From Caballeronia temeraria (lineage in GTDB: Bacteria > Pseudomonadota > Gammaproteobacteria > Burkholderiales > Burkholderiaceae), in NCBI RefSeq assembly GCF_001544795.2, contig NZ_FCOI02000003.1, positions 62,001 to 126,000 of the forward strand: 64,000 bases of DNA, given 5' to 3'. A program made the position numbers and the translations under genes. The notes below the pieces were generated by a model, which was not told the origin of the DNA, made no database searches, and saw nothing but the letters and a program-made list of their open reading frames with translations. Of this stretch, positions 9,095 to 18,285 are shown one piece after another; the stretch's first letter is position 1, and each line of letters opens with the position of its first letter.

Positions 9095-10291
9095 TCAAGC
9101 ATCGCGCGTCAGATGAAAACGTCGATCGACCAATGCGAGCAGGCGTCTCGACAAGCGCGTCGCACGCCCTTGAATCAGCCGGTCCGACACGCGCGACAGG
9201 GCATAAGACACGACCAGCACCGCGATCAGCGTTGCGCCGAATAGCGCGAGCGACGTCTCTCCATTCTTCTGTCCGAAGGTGCGATCGAAGAAATGAAACG
9301 TCACGTAGACGCAGATGAAGTGCCAGAGATAAATGCCATAACTTTCGCGGCCGAGCGCGGCGGCCGCGCGCCGAACGAGCGTGCTGCGCGGCACTGCATG
9401 CTTGTTGTCGCGATCCCTGCGGGCTTGAAGCGAACACACGAACAAGAGAAACGCTACGGCACTGCATGCAGCGAACACGGGGGCGAGCGCGTGCGCCTTG
9501 TCGAGCCATACGCCTAGCGCAGCGGTCGCGAGCCCGAACCCCAGCGCAAGCGAAAAATACATCCACGATACGCGCTTCGTCACATCGGAAGCGCCGAGCA
9601 AATGCGAGCGAAACGCATACCACGCCCACATGCCGACGATGAAACACGGGCCTTGCACGGGCGGCCAGAAATAGCTGAACGTGTTGTTGGCGACATTGCA
9701 ATCGAGCGTGCCGTTGCAATCGCTCATCGACATCACGGCATACGACACGCCGAGCAGCAATACCGTAGCCAGCAGCAGGCGCACGCGATTCATCGCCAGG
9801 ACAAACAGAAGCGGCGCGATCATGTAGAAGAGCATTTCCACGCCAATAGACCATCCTCCCGGCACGACGTTATTGATCGCGGTCGGCGAAAGCGCGTGCA
9901 GAAACACCATGTTGAGCAGAACGTCCATCGGGCCGTGTGCGCCGAGAATCCATGCGCGGTCGATGCCCGATCGAGTCGCACCATAACTGATGAGGCCATA
10001 GACCGCGATCGCCGCGTAATACAACGGCGCGATGCGAAAGAAACGTTTGATATAGAAGCGCAGCGTGACATGACGCGCATCGGCGCAGCGCGCGTGATCC
10101 ATTTCGAGCGTCATGAAGATCGTGATTGCGCTGATCACGAAGAAGAGCTGCACGCCGTATTGACCCATGCGCGCAATGAGCGACACGGCGCCCGGCAGAT
10201 TGGGAAACTGAAACGACAGGTGTACTGCAACGACCCCGACGATCGCGAGCGCCCGGCCTGCGTCGAGCGCGGCAACACGTCCTTTATCCAT
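9095..10291 (-). CDS. Acyltransferase 3 family membrane protein
   Basis: 398 residues with about ten transmembrane helices. The N terminus (ALDAGRALAIVGVVAVHLSF) carries the Arg and the His of the family's R/H motif used to O-acylate surface sugars such as lipopolysaccharide, exopolysaccharide or peptidoglycan. A GAGGAG ribosome-binding site precedes the ATG at 10291. It stands alone between a MATE exporter (convergent) and a hydrolase, so there is no polysaccharide-cluster context to name its acceptor. Its C-terminal tail is short and basic without an SGNH extension. Confidence 0.85.
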   Translation of the reverse strand: MDKGRVAALDAGRALAIVGVVAVHLSFQFPNLPGAVSLIARMGQYGVQLFFVISAITIFMTLEMDHARCADARHVTLRFYIKRFFRIAPLYYAAIAVYGLISYGATRSGIDRAWILGAHGPMDVLLNMVFLHALSPTAINNVVPGGWSIGVEMLFYMIAPLLFVLAMNRVRLLLATVLLLGVSYAVMSMSDCNGTLDCNVANNTFSYFWPPVQGPCFIVGMWAWYAFRSHLLGASDVTKRVSWMYFSLALGFGLATAALGVWLDKAHALAPVFAACSAVAFLLFVCSLQARRDRDNKHAVPRSTLVRRAAAALGRESYGIYLWHFICVYVTFHFFDRTFGQKNGETSLALFGATLIAVLVVSYALSRVSDRLIQGRATRLSRRLLALVDRRFHLTRDA

Positions 10292-10440
10292 CGATATTCT
10301 CCTCGCGGTTCATGCCGACCTACAAATAAGGCCGCGAGGCCCGTGGACAAATGCGCTTTCAGTGAAGTTCCGCCGAACGGCTCAATGAGCGGTAACTCTT
10401 ACATCAGGAAACTTCATACACGTCTCGATACATTTCAGCG

Positions 10441-11619
10441 CTAGAGCGCGGGCGCGCCTTGCCTCAGGAAGCGCAGTATCCGGCTGACCACCGTGCCGGG
10501 CTGCTCCTGTTGCACCCAGTGACCGGCCCCTTCGATCAGATGCGTTGCGCGGAAATCGGTACAGGCGAGCACGCGCATCGCTTCGAAATCGCCCGGCCGC
10601 TGGTAATAGCCCCAGTCGCTTGCGCCCGCGATGAAGCATGACGGCACGTCGATCGTGCGTCCGGACCACGTCCGTAACGCAGCAGCAAAACGCGGATCGG
10701 TGCCGCAGCGATACCAGTTCAATCCGCCTTGAAATCCCGTGCGCGCGTATTCGCCGGCATAGATGTTTAAATCGCTATCGGACAGCCACGCGCAGGCCGC
10801 GAACTGATCGACGTCCGGCCTATGCTCCGCGACGGTCTGCGGCATCGTCGCGTCCGCGTTCATCACATAGTAAGTGGGCAGTATCGCCAGTTGATCGGCT
10901 GTGACGGATGCCAGCGGATGGGGATGATTTCCCGGCCAGTCTGCGCTCTTGACGTGGTAGTACGCACGCAGAAACGCTGCGAGCCCTTGCGGTGCGTGCC
11001 ACATGTCATCGTTGGCCTGCGCGCCCGAGTAATACCATTGATAGTGCTTGCGCGGCGGATCGAGCGATGCAAGTCCCGCTATCGCTTCAGCCATAACCGA
11101 TGAAGCCGTTTCCACGCGTGCGAGCTTTGCATCGTTCTTTGCAGTATTGAAGGCGAATGCGGGCGGCCCCGCGAAAGGCGCGCTCATCATCACGACCGAT
11201 GCGAATATGTCTGGGCGAATCAATGCGCACCAGGCGGCGACTGGCGAGCCGAAGTCGTGACCGACCACCGATGCGACCCTGCGATAACCCAGCGCCGATA
11301 CAAGACCCAGCACATCGCGCACGAGGTTCGGAAAGGTGAATTCGTCGAGATCGATATCGAAGGATGCAGCGCCGCCAACGGTGCGCCCATAACCTCGCTG
11401 ATCCGGTGCCACGACATAGAGGCCCGCATCGGCGAGCGGCTTCATGACTTTGCGCCAGCTATAGGCAAGCTCTGGAAATCCGTGCAACAGCACGATGCAA
11501 GGCCGCTCGGGCGCATCGAATCCGGCTTCGAGCACATGCATCGACAGGCCATTGCCGTTGTCGATCATGCGCGCGCGAATGCCCTCCGGCAAAGGCAGAT
11601 CCTTCAACGACTCGTTCAT
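10441..11619 (-). CDS. Epoxide-hydrolase-type alpha/beta hydrolase
   Basis: 392 residues. The oxyanion-hole motif HGFPELAYSW, the DQRGYG strand and the nucleophile elbow GHDFGSP with Asp rather than Ser identify the epoxide hydrolase / haloalkane dehalogenase branch. HGFPE is the HGXP motif of epoxide hydrolases, which open epoxides to diols through an ester intermediate. The general-base His is in GAGHWVQQEQP near the C terminus, with a typical cap region between. At 392 residues it is longer than the common 300 because the cap is enlarged. AGGAG precedes the ATG at 11619. It lies 21 bp downstream of a LysR gene on the same strand and is probably cotranscribed with it. Confidence 0.85.
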   Translation of the reverse strand: MNESLKDLPLPEGIRARMIDNGNGLSMHVLEAGFDAPERPCIVLLHGFPELAYSWRKVMKPLADAGLYVVAPDQRGYGRTVGGAASFDIDLDEFTFPNLVRDVLGLVSALGYRRVASVVGHDFGSPVAAWCALIRPDIFASVVMMSAPFAGPPAFAFNTAKNDAKLARVETASSVMAEAIAGLASLDPPRKHYQWYYSGAQANDDMWHAPQGLAAFLRAYYHVKSADWPGNHPHPLASVTADQLAILPTYYVMNADATMPQTVAEHRPDVDQFAACAWLSDSDLNIYAGEYARTGFQGGLNWYRCGTDPRFAAALRTWSGRTIDVPSCFIAGASDWGYYQRPGDFEAMRVLACTDFRATHLIEGAGHWVQQEQPGTVVSRILRFLRQGAPAL

Positions 11620-11640
11620 ATACGTCTCCTTGCAAACGAC

Positions 11641-12522
11641 TCATGCGTCGAGCAAAGCCGCGAAGCGATCCGCGAGCGTCGGGCGCGAGCGCATCGGCCA
11701 GATTGCGCTGAGTTCAAAGGGCGGCAGGTTATCGCCGTCGCGCACGTCGCAGAAGCGCACGCCGGCGAATTGCAGTGCCGTCACGGATTGCGGCAGCAGC
11801 GATGCACCACATCCCGCCGCGACGCAAGCCAGTACCGTCAGCGACCGATTCGCGTCCTGCACGACATTCGCCTCGCACCCCGCCTTACGAAAAGCACTCA
11901 GAATGCCCGCGCGGACGACCGGCAATTGATCGCTCGGAAACCAGACGAGGCCGGCATCGGATAGCTCTTTCAAACCGACTTTACCGTCAGCGCCGATAGA
12001 AAAAGACAACGGCAGCACGGCCAGCAGGCGCTCTCTGACAATCAGCTTCTCGCGCATGCGTCCACCCACGGCGACAGGCGTATGCAGCAAACCGATATCG
12101 ATCGTGCCTTTCTCCAGCGCACTCGCCTGCTCCGCATTGCTCATTTCCCTGAGCATGAGTTCGACGTTAGGCACTTCTTCGCGCAGCGCAGCAATTGCGC
12201 GAGGCAAAAGGCTGAAAAGCGCCGCCGATGCAAAGCCGATCGTCAAACGCCCACCGCGTTGCGCACCGATTTCGCGTGCACGATGCGATGCGGCATCGAT
12301 GCGCGCGACGCTCAATCGAATGTCCTCGACGATGGCGTCGCCCGCTGGCGTCAATTGCGCGCCGCGGCGTGTGCGCTCGAAGAGCTTCACGCCGAGGTCG
12401 CGTTCCATGCGTGAAAGCGCCTGACTCAAGGCGGGTTGCGCGATATCGAGTACTTCGGCCGCGCGCGTGACGCTGCCTGCATCCACGACTGCGAGAAAGT
12501 ATTTGAGGTTGCGCGTCTCCAT
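11641..12522 (-). CDS. LysR family transcriptional regulator
   Basis: 293 residues. The N-terminal winged helix-turn-helix (about 1-60; SVTRAAEVLDIAQPALSQAL) is the LysR DNA-binding domain, and residues 90-290 form the substrate-binding-like effector domain. The gene is divergent from the MFS permease (gap 123 bp) and upstream of the epoxide hydrolase on its own strand, so it is well placed to control both directions. The effector is unknown; the downstream permease substrate or a hydrolase product is an obvious inference. Ribosome-binding site is weak. Confidence 0.9.
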   Translation of the reverse strand: METRNLKYFLAVVDAGSVTRAAEVLDIAQPALSQALSRMERDLGVKLFERTRRGAQLTPAGDAIVEDIRLSVARIDAASHRAREIGAQRGGRLTIGFASAALFSLLPRAIAALREEVPNVELMLREMSNAEQASALEKGTIDIGLLHTPVAVGGRMREKLIVRERLLAVLPLSFSIGADGKVGLKELSDAGLVWFPSDQLPVVRAGILSAFRKAGCEANVVQDANRSLTVLACVAAGCGASLLPQSVTALQFAGVRFCDVRDGDNLPPFELSAIWPMRSRPTLADRFAALLDA

Positions 12523-12645
12523 GTCTCGAGCATATCAAAATGCTATGAAAGATGAACGTATCCATAGTATGCGAGACCGGCATTCGTTTCTAGAATGCAG
12601 TGGCATATTGAACAAGAACCGGCTACCGCCAACAGGAGACACAAG

Positions 12646-13929
12646 ATGAATTGGTACCGTGAGATTTCCACGGCGGAAAAACGCACGCTATGCGGATGTT
12701 TTGCCGGCTGGGCACTCGATGGCGTCGACACACAGGTATTCAGTCTCGTCATTCCGACACTTATCGCGACATGGGGCATCGGCAAAGGACAAGCGGGCTT
12801 GATCGGCGGGGCGACGCTCGTCGCGGGCGCATTGGGCGGGCTCTTTGCGGGCGTGCTTTCCGATCGCATCGGACGTGTGAAAGCCTTGCAGGTGACGGTT
12901 CTCTGGTTTTCGCTCTTCACGTTCCTCAGCGCATTCGCGCAAAATTTCGAGCAATTGCTCGTGCTGAAGTCGCTGCAAGGGCTAGGCTTCGGCGGCGAAT
13001 GGACGGCGGGCGCGGTATTGCTGAGCGAGACCATACGCGCAAAACATCGCGGTAAGGCTATGGGCATCGTGCAAAGTGCATGGGGCTTCGGCTGGGCGGG
13101 CGCGGTATTGCTTTATACGATTGTGTTCTCGTGGGTTTCCCCCGATTGGGCCTGGCGTGTCCTGTTCGCCATCGGCCTGATCCCGGCGCTGCTCGTCATT
13201 TATATGCGCAGACATATCGAAGAGCCGCCACGCGAATCGAAAGTTGCTGAACAGGATCACGCCCAGCGTCAAGGTGCTTTCGCGATTCTCGCTGGCATCT
13301 TTCATCCTTCGGTGCTGCGCACGACGATCGTCGGCGGATTGATCGGACTTGGCGCGCATGGCGGATATCACGCCATCACCACATGGCTGCCGACTTACCT
13401 CAAAACCGAGCGCCATTTATCGGTGCTCGGCACAGGCGGTTATCTTTCGGTCGTGATCGCCGCGTTCATTATCGGATGCTTTGTCAGTGCCTGGCTGCAG
13501 GACAAGATCGGCCGCCGGAAGAATGTGATTCTGTTTGCGATCTGCTGCGCGATCACGGTGAATGTCTATGTCTTCCTGCCCATCGGCGATATCGGAATGC
13601 TGATTCTGAGCTTTCCGCTCGGACTGTTTTCCGCGGGCATTCCTGCGACGCTCGGCGCGCTTTTCAATGAACTCTATCCGCAAGGCGTGCGCGGCACGGG
13701 TGTCGGCTTCTGCTACAACTTCGGGCGCGTGGTGTCCGCCGTGTTCCCCGTGCTCGTCGGGCACATGGGCAATTCCATGCCGATCGGACAGGCGCTCGGC
13801 ATCGATGCGGGCATCGCGTATGGACTCGTCGTCGTGGCTGCGTTGCTTTTGCCTGAAACGAAGGGGCGACGCATTGCCGCTGTACCCGGTCAAGCCGCGA
13901 CGACTGAGCGCTCGCCTAAGCATGTCTGA
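12646..13929 (+). CDS. MFS transporter, carboxylate-type permease
   Basis: 427 residues with twelve predicted membrane helices. WALDGVDTQVFS in helix 1 and the GVLSDRIGRVKAL loop between helices 2 and 3 are typical of the metabolite:proton symporters for lactate, aromatic or dicarboxylic acids. The loop after helix 6 is short and charged. The ATG at 12646 follows CAGGAG at a normal distance; an upstream ATG lacks one. The stop overlaps the start of the amidohydrolase gene by 8 nt, so the two are translationally coupled and the permease likely imports the substrate of that pathway. Confidence 0.88.
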   Translation: MNWYREISTAEKRTLCGCFAGWALDGVDTQVFSLVIPTLIATWGIGKGQAGLIGGATLVAGALGGLFAGVLSDRIGRVKALQVTVLWFSLFTFLSAFAQNFEQLLVLKSLQGLGFGGEWTAGAVLLSETIRAKHRGKAMGIVQSAWGFGWAGAVLLYTIVFSWVSPDWAWRVLFAIGLIPALLVIYMRRHIEEPPRESKVAEQDHAQRQGAFAILAGIFHPSVLRTTIVGGLIGLGAHGGYHAITTWLPTYLKTERHLSVLGTGGYLSVVIAAFIIGCFVSAWLQDKIGRRKNVILFAICCAITVNVYVFLPIGDIGMLILSFPLGLFSAGIPATLGALFNELYPQGVRGTGVGFCYNFGRVVSAVFPVLVGHMGNSMPIGQALGIDAGIAYGLVVVAALLLPETKGRRIAAVPGQAATTERSPKHV

Positions 13930-14806
13930 TACATCCATGACGCATTCACTTCACTCCACGCTCGTCGACGAGCATTGGCTCGAATCGACGCCCGCTTCAA
14001 TCGAAACAATCGACAGTCACGCGCATGTGTTCGTGCGCGGCCTGCCGCTCGCGCCCCATCGCCGGCATGCACCCGATTACGACGCAACGCTCGATGCCTA
14101 CGCCGAGCACTTGCGCATCAATGGCGTATCGCACGCCGTGCTTGTGCAGCCCAGCTTTCTCGGCACGGACAATTCGTTTTTTCTAGACGTGCTCAAGCGA
14201 TATCCGCGACGATTTCGCGGCGTGGCCGTCATCGATCCGTCGATTGACGACGCCGAATTGCATCGGCTCGCGACGCTCGGTGTCGTTGGCATGCGGCTCA
14301 ATCTTATCGGCGTCGCGTTGCCCGATCTGCGAGAAGCGCCTTGGCGCGCGTTGTTCGAGCGCATCAATGCACTAGGTTGGCATGTCGAGATTCATCGCGA
14401 TGCTGTCGATCTGCCGATGCTCATCACACCGCTGCTCGAACAGGGCTGCACGATCGTAATCGATCACTTCGGCCGCCCCGATCCTGAATTCGGCGCGGAC
14501 GATCCAGGCTTTCGCTATCTTCTGACGACGGCAAGAACCGGGCGTGTGTGGGTCAAGTTATCGGCCGCTTATCGCAGCGTGCACGGAGAAAACGGCACAT
14601 CGCTCGGCATGACGCTCACGTCCGCCCTGCTCGATTCGTTCGGCGCGGCTCGGCTCGTGTGGGGCAGCGACTGGCCGCATACACAGCATCAAAGCCTGAT
14701 CGACTACGGCACTTCACGCGATGCGCTCGACGACTGGATTCCGGACGCATCGCTGCGTACCATCGTGTTGCGCGATTCGGCGCGCGTCTTGTTCCGCTTC
14801 CAATGA
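13922..14806 (+). CDS. Amidohydrolase family metal-dependent hydrolase (amidohydrolase 2 type)
   Basis: 294 residues. Metal-binding residues of the amidohydrolase 2 family are visible: DSHAHVF near the N terminus, IDHFGRPD in the middle and WGSDWPHTQ near the C terminus. This set is shared by 2-pyrone-4,6-dicarboxylate hydrolase, gamma-lactonases and decarboxylases of aromatic catabolism. The start is coupled to the preceding permease; an alternative ATG lies at 13937. With the permease before it and a PEP-mutase-family lyase after it, it probably hydrolyses a lactone or cyclic carboxylate whose product is then cleaved. The exact reaction is not shown by sequence. Confidence 0.82.
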   Translation: MSDTSMTHSLHSTLVDEHWLESTPASIETIDSHAHVFVRGLPLAPHRRHAPDYDATLDAYAEHLRINGVSHAVLVQPSFLGTDNSFFLDVLKRYPRRFRGVAVIDPSIDDAELHRLATLGVVGMRLNLIGVALPDLREAPWRALFERINALGWHVEIHRDAVDLPMLITPLLEQGCTIVIDHFGRPDPEFGADDPGFRYLLTTARTGRVWVKLSAAYRSVHGENGTSLGMTLTSALLDSFGAARLVWGSDWPHTQHQSLIDYGTSRDALDDWIPDASLRTIVLRDSARVLFRFQ

Positions 14807-14903
14807 TCTTTGCGCGAGCGCTGAAGCGCATCGCGCGTTAGCATTGCAGACGCGGGCGCGCACCTGAGCGCCGAACATGAACTCTCTTTCCGGAACCGAA
14901 GCC

Positions 14904-15785
14904 ATGACCACTCCCTCTTCCCGCCGCCGCGCGGCTTTCCGCGAACGGGTCAACGCGCGCAGTGCCCTGCTGCTGCCGGGTGCGTTCAACGCGATGAGCG
15001 CGCGTGTCGCCGCCGATCTCGGTTTCGAGGCGATCTATATCACCGGCGCGGGCGTGACCAACATGTCGCTCGGCATGCCGGACCTCGGCTTCGTCGGGCT
15101 GGCGGAAATCGCGGAGCATACGTCGCGCATTCGCGATGCAGTGGATCTGCCGCTGATCGTCGATGCGGACACGGGCTTCGGCAATGCACTCAACGTGCGT
15201 CACACGGTACGCACGCTCGAGCGTGCGGGCGCCGATGCGATTCAACTCGAAGATCAGGTAATGCCGAAGAAATGCGGCCATTTCGCGGGCAAAGCCGTGG
15301 TCTCGACGAATGAAATGGTGGGGAAGATACGCGCGGCAGTCGATGCGCGCGAAGACGATAACTTTCAGATCATCGCGCGCACCGATGCTTGCGCGGTCGA
15401 AGGCTTCGACGCGGCGATCGAGCGGGCCCGCGCATTCGTCGAAGCAGGCGCGGACATTCTCTTCGTCGAAGCTATCGAAACGCCGGAGCAAATCGCATCG
15501 CTGCCGAAGCTGCTCGATGCGCCGCAATTGATCAACATCGTGATCGGCGGCAAGACGCCGGTGACCGATCGCGCCGATCTCGAGCGTCTCGGTTTCAGTC
15601 TCGTGCTCTATGCGAATGCCGCATTGCAAAGCGCCGTGCGCGGCATGCAGACGGCGCTCGGCGCATTGAAATCGCAAGGACGGCTCGATGAAGATCCCGC
15701 TGTCGTTGCGCCTTTCGCGGAACGTCAACGGCTCGTGAACAAGCCGCTCTTCGACGAACTCGACCGCAAATACGCCGCAGATTGA
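14904..15785 (+). CDS. Isocitrate lyase / PEP mutase family protein (lyase or decarboxylase)
   Basis: 293 residues from the ATG at 14904, which has GGAA 8 nt upstream; an ATG at 14877 is also in frame. The TIM-barrel signature is clear: LLLPGAFNAMSA, the Mg-binding DADTGFGN, QLEDQ, and the catalytic loop KKCGH in place of the KRCGH of isocitrate lyase-like enzymes. Relatives include 2-methylisocitrate lyase, oxaloacetate decarboxylase and carboxyvinyl-carboxyphosphonate phosphorylmutase. The absence of a phosphonate context favours a C-C lyase or decarboxylase acting on the amidohydrolase product. It is 97 bp after that gene and likely in the same operon. Confidence 0.85.
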   Translation: MTTPSSRRRAAFRERVNARSALLLPGAFNAMSARVAADLGFEAIYITGAGVTNMSLGMPDLGFVGLAEIAEHTSRIRDAVDLPLIVDADTGFGNALNVRHTVRTLERAGADAIQLEDQVMPKKCGHFAGKAVVSTNEMVGKIRAAVDAREDDNFQIIARTDACAVEGFDAAIERARAFVEAGADILFVEAIETPEQIASLPKLLDAPQLINIVIGGKTPVTDRADLERLGFSLVLYANAALQSAVRGMQTALGALKSQGRLDEDPAVVAPFAERQRLVNKPLFDELDRKYAAD

Positions 15786-15795
15786 ATGCTGCGTT

Positions 15796-16095
15796 TTAGC
15801 GCGAGTACATTGCATTCCAGTCGGATTGCGATACGCGCGCGCCGCCCGATTGTGATGCGCCATTCGCCGCGCCGCCATAAGCCGTCGCGCCTTTGCGTGC
15901 GGCGAGTTTGGCTTCGGCTGCCTGGATCGCTTCGGGATAATGCGCCTGATCGCCGTCGCCCACGTGATAACCGACGCTCTGCAATGCCGCGAGCTCCGCA
16001 CGCACCTGGGCGCGCGTGATCTGGCTTTGCGCGAACGAAGCAACGGGAATGACGAGAGCGGTGGCGACGAGTGCTGCGCGGATGATCGACTTCAT
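15796..16095 (-). CDS. DUF4148 domain secreted protein
   Basis: 99 residues with a signal peptide (MKSIIRAALVATALVIPVAS, cleavage after SFA). After it comes the ITRAQVRAELAALQSVGYHV motif of DUF4148, a family of short periplasmic proteins highly expanded in Burkholderiaceae and without known function. The rest is alanine- and glycine-rich. GGAG lies 7 nt before the ATG at 16095. The gene is convergent with the PEP-mutase-family gene and divergent from the DUF1330 gene. Confidence 0.88.
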   Translation of the reverse strand: MKSIIRAALVATALVIPVASFAQSQITRAQVRAELAALQSVGYHVGDGDQAHYPEAIQAAEAKLAARKGATAYGGAANGASQSGGARVSQSDWNAMYSR

Positions 16096-16181
16096 GATGA
16101 AACTCCAGTGTGATGAGGTGCCTGGCTTCGAAGATCCTTCCGTTCGAAGCAGTGAGAGCAGTCTATGACGCTGGCGTTCGC

Positions 16182-16191
16182 GGGTTAACCC
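16182..16191. promoter_or_regulatory. Perfect 10-bp palindrome in a divergent promoter region
   Basis: GGGTTAACCC lies between the divergent DUF4148 and DUF1330 genes, about 87 bp upstream of the first and 133 bp upstream of the second. It could be an operator half of a dimeric regulator, but no regulator gene is adjacent and a 10-bp palindrome can occur by chance. Confidence 0.25.
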
Positions 16192-16323
16192 CTAGCACAG
16201 GAAAGCACCTTTCACTGAAACGCGCTGAATCGAGAATTTGCTATGCTGGCCGCCGGAATGAACGCAAATACGCAATGCGTTCAACTCATGGCGCAAAGCG
16301 CCCGTCAAACACTGGAGATACAG

Positions 16324-16617
16324 ATGGCAAAAGGATATTGGGTCAGCGCGTACACGAAGGTCTTGAAGCCCGAGCAGCTTGCTGAATACGCAAAGATCGC
16401 AACGCAAGCCATTGCCGAAGGCGGAGGCCGTCCGCTCGTGCGCGGCGTCGCGTCGAAAGCGCAAGGCGAAGGTGTGCTCGAGCGCACCGTCGTCATCGAA
16501 TACGATTCGCTCGATGCAGCCGTCGCCGCTTATAACAGCGCGACCTATCAGCATGCGCTGGAAGTGCTGGGCGATGCGGTCGTGCGCGATTTCCGCATCG
16601 TCGAAGGCGTCGCTTAA
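16324..16617 (+). CDS. DUF1330 family protein
   Basis: 97 residues, a dimeric ferredoxin-like alpha/beta barrel of the DUF1330 type: AKGYWVSAYTKV at the N terminus, GGRPLVRGV in the middle and ERTVVIEYDSLDAAVAAY near the end. The family has no defined reaction. The ATG at 16324 follows TGGAG by 6 nt; the upstream in-frame codons lack a site. It converges on a haloacid dehalogenase gene 30 bp away. Confidence 0.85.
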   Translation: MAKGYWVSAYTKVLKPEQLAEYAKIATQAIAEGGGRPLVRGVASKAQGEGVLERTVVIEYDSLDAAVAAYNSATYQHALEVLGDAVVRDFRIVEGVA

Positions 16618-16647
16618 TTCCGCTTCATCGGCCGATGTTCTCGGCGC

Positions 16648-17370
16648 TCAGGCGCCCACGGCATCGGCCAGTTCGTTCATGTCGTTCGCGACGACATCCC
16701 AATCGCTCTCGGCTTTCAGATCGACGGTCTGACCGGGACCGCGCTCATACGGACGCGCGATGAACGCCGTACGCAAGCCGCACTTTCCGGCTGCCGCGAG
16801 ATCGTCGTTGTGCGCGGCGACGAGACATACTTCCTCCGGCTTCAGCATCAACACTTCCGCCGTGCGCAAATACGCTCGCGGATCAGGCTTATAGATCTGC
16901 GCGATCTCCGCGCCGAGAATCGCATCCCAGGGCAGACCGGCGCGCTTCGCCATATCCACCATCAGCCGGATGTTGCCGTTCGAAAGCGGCGCAATGATAT
17001 GGCGCGCCTTGAGCTGCTGCAGACCCGTTACTGAATCTGGCCACGGATCGAGCCGATGCCACGCGAGATTCAACTCGTCCAACGACTCAGCGGGGACAGC
17101 TTTCGGATCGATGCCGAATTCCGGCAACAGGTCTACGAGATTTTCGCGGTGCAGCACATCGAGCCGTACGAACGGCCGCTCGCCGCTTATCACCTTGCGC
17201 ATCGCGGGTACGTATCGGCTGCGCCATGCATCGGCGAATGCTTCGGGCTGGGCGTCGTTCGCGCCGTGGCGTTTTAAAAACGGTGCGGCTTCGCGCGCCA
17301 CGCCACCACGCCAATCCACCACTGTGCCGAATACATCGAATACGAAAGCCTTTACGTTGTTCAACGTCAC
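16648..17370 (-). CDS. Haloacid dehalogenase, type II
   Basis: 240 residues of the HAD superfamily. Motif I FDVFGTVVDW contains the nucleophilic Asp, with the aromatic/valine replacement typical of (S)-2-haloacid dehalogenases rather than phosphatases. Motif II is in APLSNGN and motif III/IV in the KPDPRAY and VAAHNDDLAAA segments, matching L-2-haloacid dehalogenase spacing. Such enzymes replace a halogen by hydroxyl with inversion. The GTG start at 17370 has GGGAG 7 nt upstream. It is divergent from the SDR gene (183 bp), and no permease or regulator is attached. Confidence 0.85.
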   Translation of the reverse strand: MTLNNVKAFVFDVFGTVVDWRGGVAREAAPFLKRHGANDAQPEAFADAWRSRYVPAMRKVISGERPFVRLDVLHRENLVDLLPEFGIDPKAVPAESLDELNLAWHRLDPWPDSVTGLQQLKARHIIAPLSNGNIRLMVDMAKRAGLPWDAILGAEIAQIYKPDPRAYLRTAEVLMLKPEEVCLVAAHNDDLAAAGKCGLRTAFIARPYERGPGQTVDLKAESDWDVVANDMNELADAVGA

Positions 17371-17553
17371 GCTGTTTCTCCCAACGAGTCATTCGTCTGA
17401 TCGATTCACCGAAAGCCCATTTGTTCCTCGCGCGCAAGACTGATTGTCCATCGCAGGTGTACGCAACGAACTTCGAAAAGCCTAGATTACGATCCATCGG
17501 AGCCGTCGATCGGATCCGCAACAGACCCAAATCAATTTCTTTCGAGGTTCATC

Positions 17554-18264
17554 ATGAGCAACGCGAACAAAGTCGCTATCGTAACCGGTGCATCACAAGG
17601 TATCGGCGCTGAAATCGTCAAGACATTCCTCGCGCAAGGTTATCGAGTCGTGGCGACCGCCCGGTCGATTCAACAGCCAGACGATCCGAATGTCGTCGCC
17701 GTCGCGGGCGATATCGGCGATCGCGCCACCGCGCAACGCGTCGTCGAGGCGGCGATCGCAAGATTCGGCCGCATCGATACGCTCGTCAACAATGCCGGCA
17801 TCTTCATCGCCAAGCCGTTCACGCACTATACGCAGGAAGACTATGCCGCGGTCCTGAACGTGAATGTGAATGGCTTCTTCCATGTGACGCAACTGGTTAT
17901 CGAGCAGATGGAGAAGAACAAGAGCGGGCATATCGTCAACATTACGACGACGCTCGTCGATCATGCGGTAAGCGGCGTGCCTTCGGTGCTCGCATCCTTG
18001 ACGAAGGGCGGTCTGAATGCCGCGACGAAGTCGCTTGCAATCGAATATGCGAAGTCCGGCATTCGCGCGAATGCGGTGTCGCCCGGCATCATCAAGTCGC
18101 CGATGCACGCGCCCGAAACGCACGAGGCACTCGGCGCATTGCATCCGATGGGACAGATGGGCGAAATGAGCGACATCGCGAATGCCGTGCTGTATCTTGA
18201 TTCCGCGCCGTTCGTGACGGGCGAGATCCTGCACGTCGACGGCGGTCAAAGCGCGGGACATTGA
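17554..18264 (+). CDS. Short-chain dehydrogenase/reductase
   Basis: 236 residues with the classical SDR layout: cofactor loop TGASQGIG near residue 10, NNAG at the end of beta 4, and a C-terminal FVTGEILHVDGG. The expected YxxxK is changed: the segment VSGVPSVLASLTKGG has a Ser before the Lys where Tyr is usual. That substitution would weaken or alter classical oxidoreductase catalysis. GAGG precedes the ATG at 17554. A tautomerase gene follows after 21 bp, so the two form a short operon ended by a strong terminator. Confidence 0.86.
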   Translation: MSNANKVAIVTGASQGIGAEIVKTFLAQGYRVVATARSIQQPDDPNVVAVAGDIGDRATAQRVVEAAIARFGRIDTLVNNAGIFIAKPFTHYTQEDYAAVLNVNVNGFFHVTQLVIEQMEKNKSGHIVNITTTLVDHAVSGVPSVLASLTKGGLNAATKSLAIEYAKSGIRANAVSPGIIKSPMHAPETHEALGALHPMGQMGEMSDIANAVLYLDSAPFVTGEILHVDGGQSAGH

Positions 18265-18285
18265 TTCTCACTCAAGGAGATCGTC

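Noticed and set aside
14856..14880. Similarity of CGCACCTG...GCGCCGAACATG to the stretch near 40890-40918 as a shared regulatory repeat
   Set aside because: Only two loose copies with different internal spacing; not distinguishable from chance.
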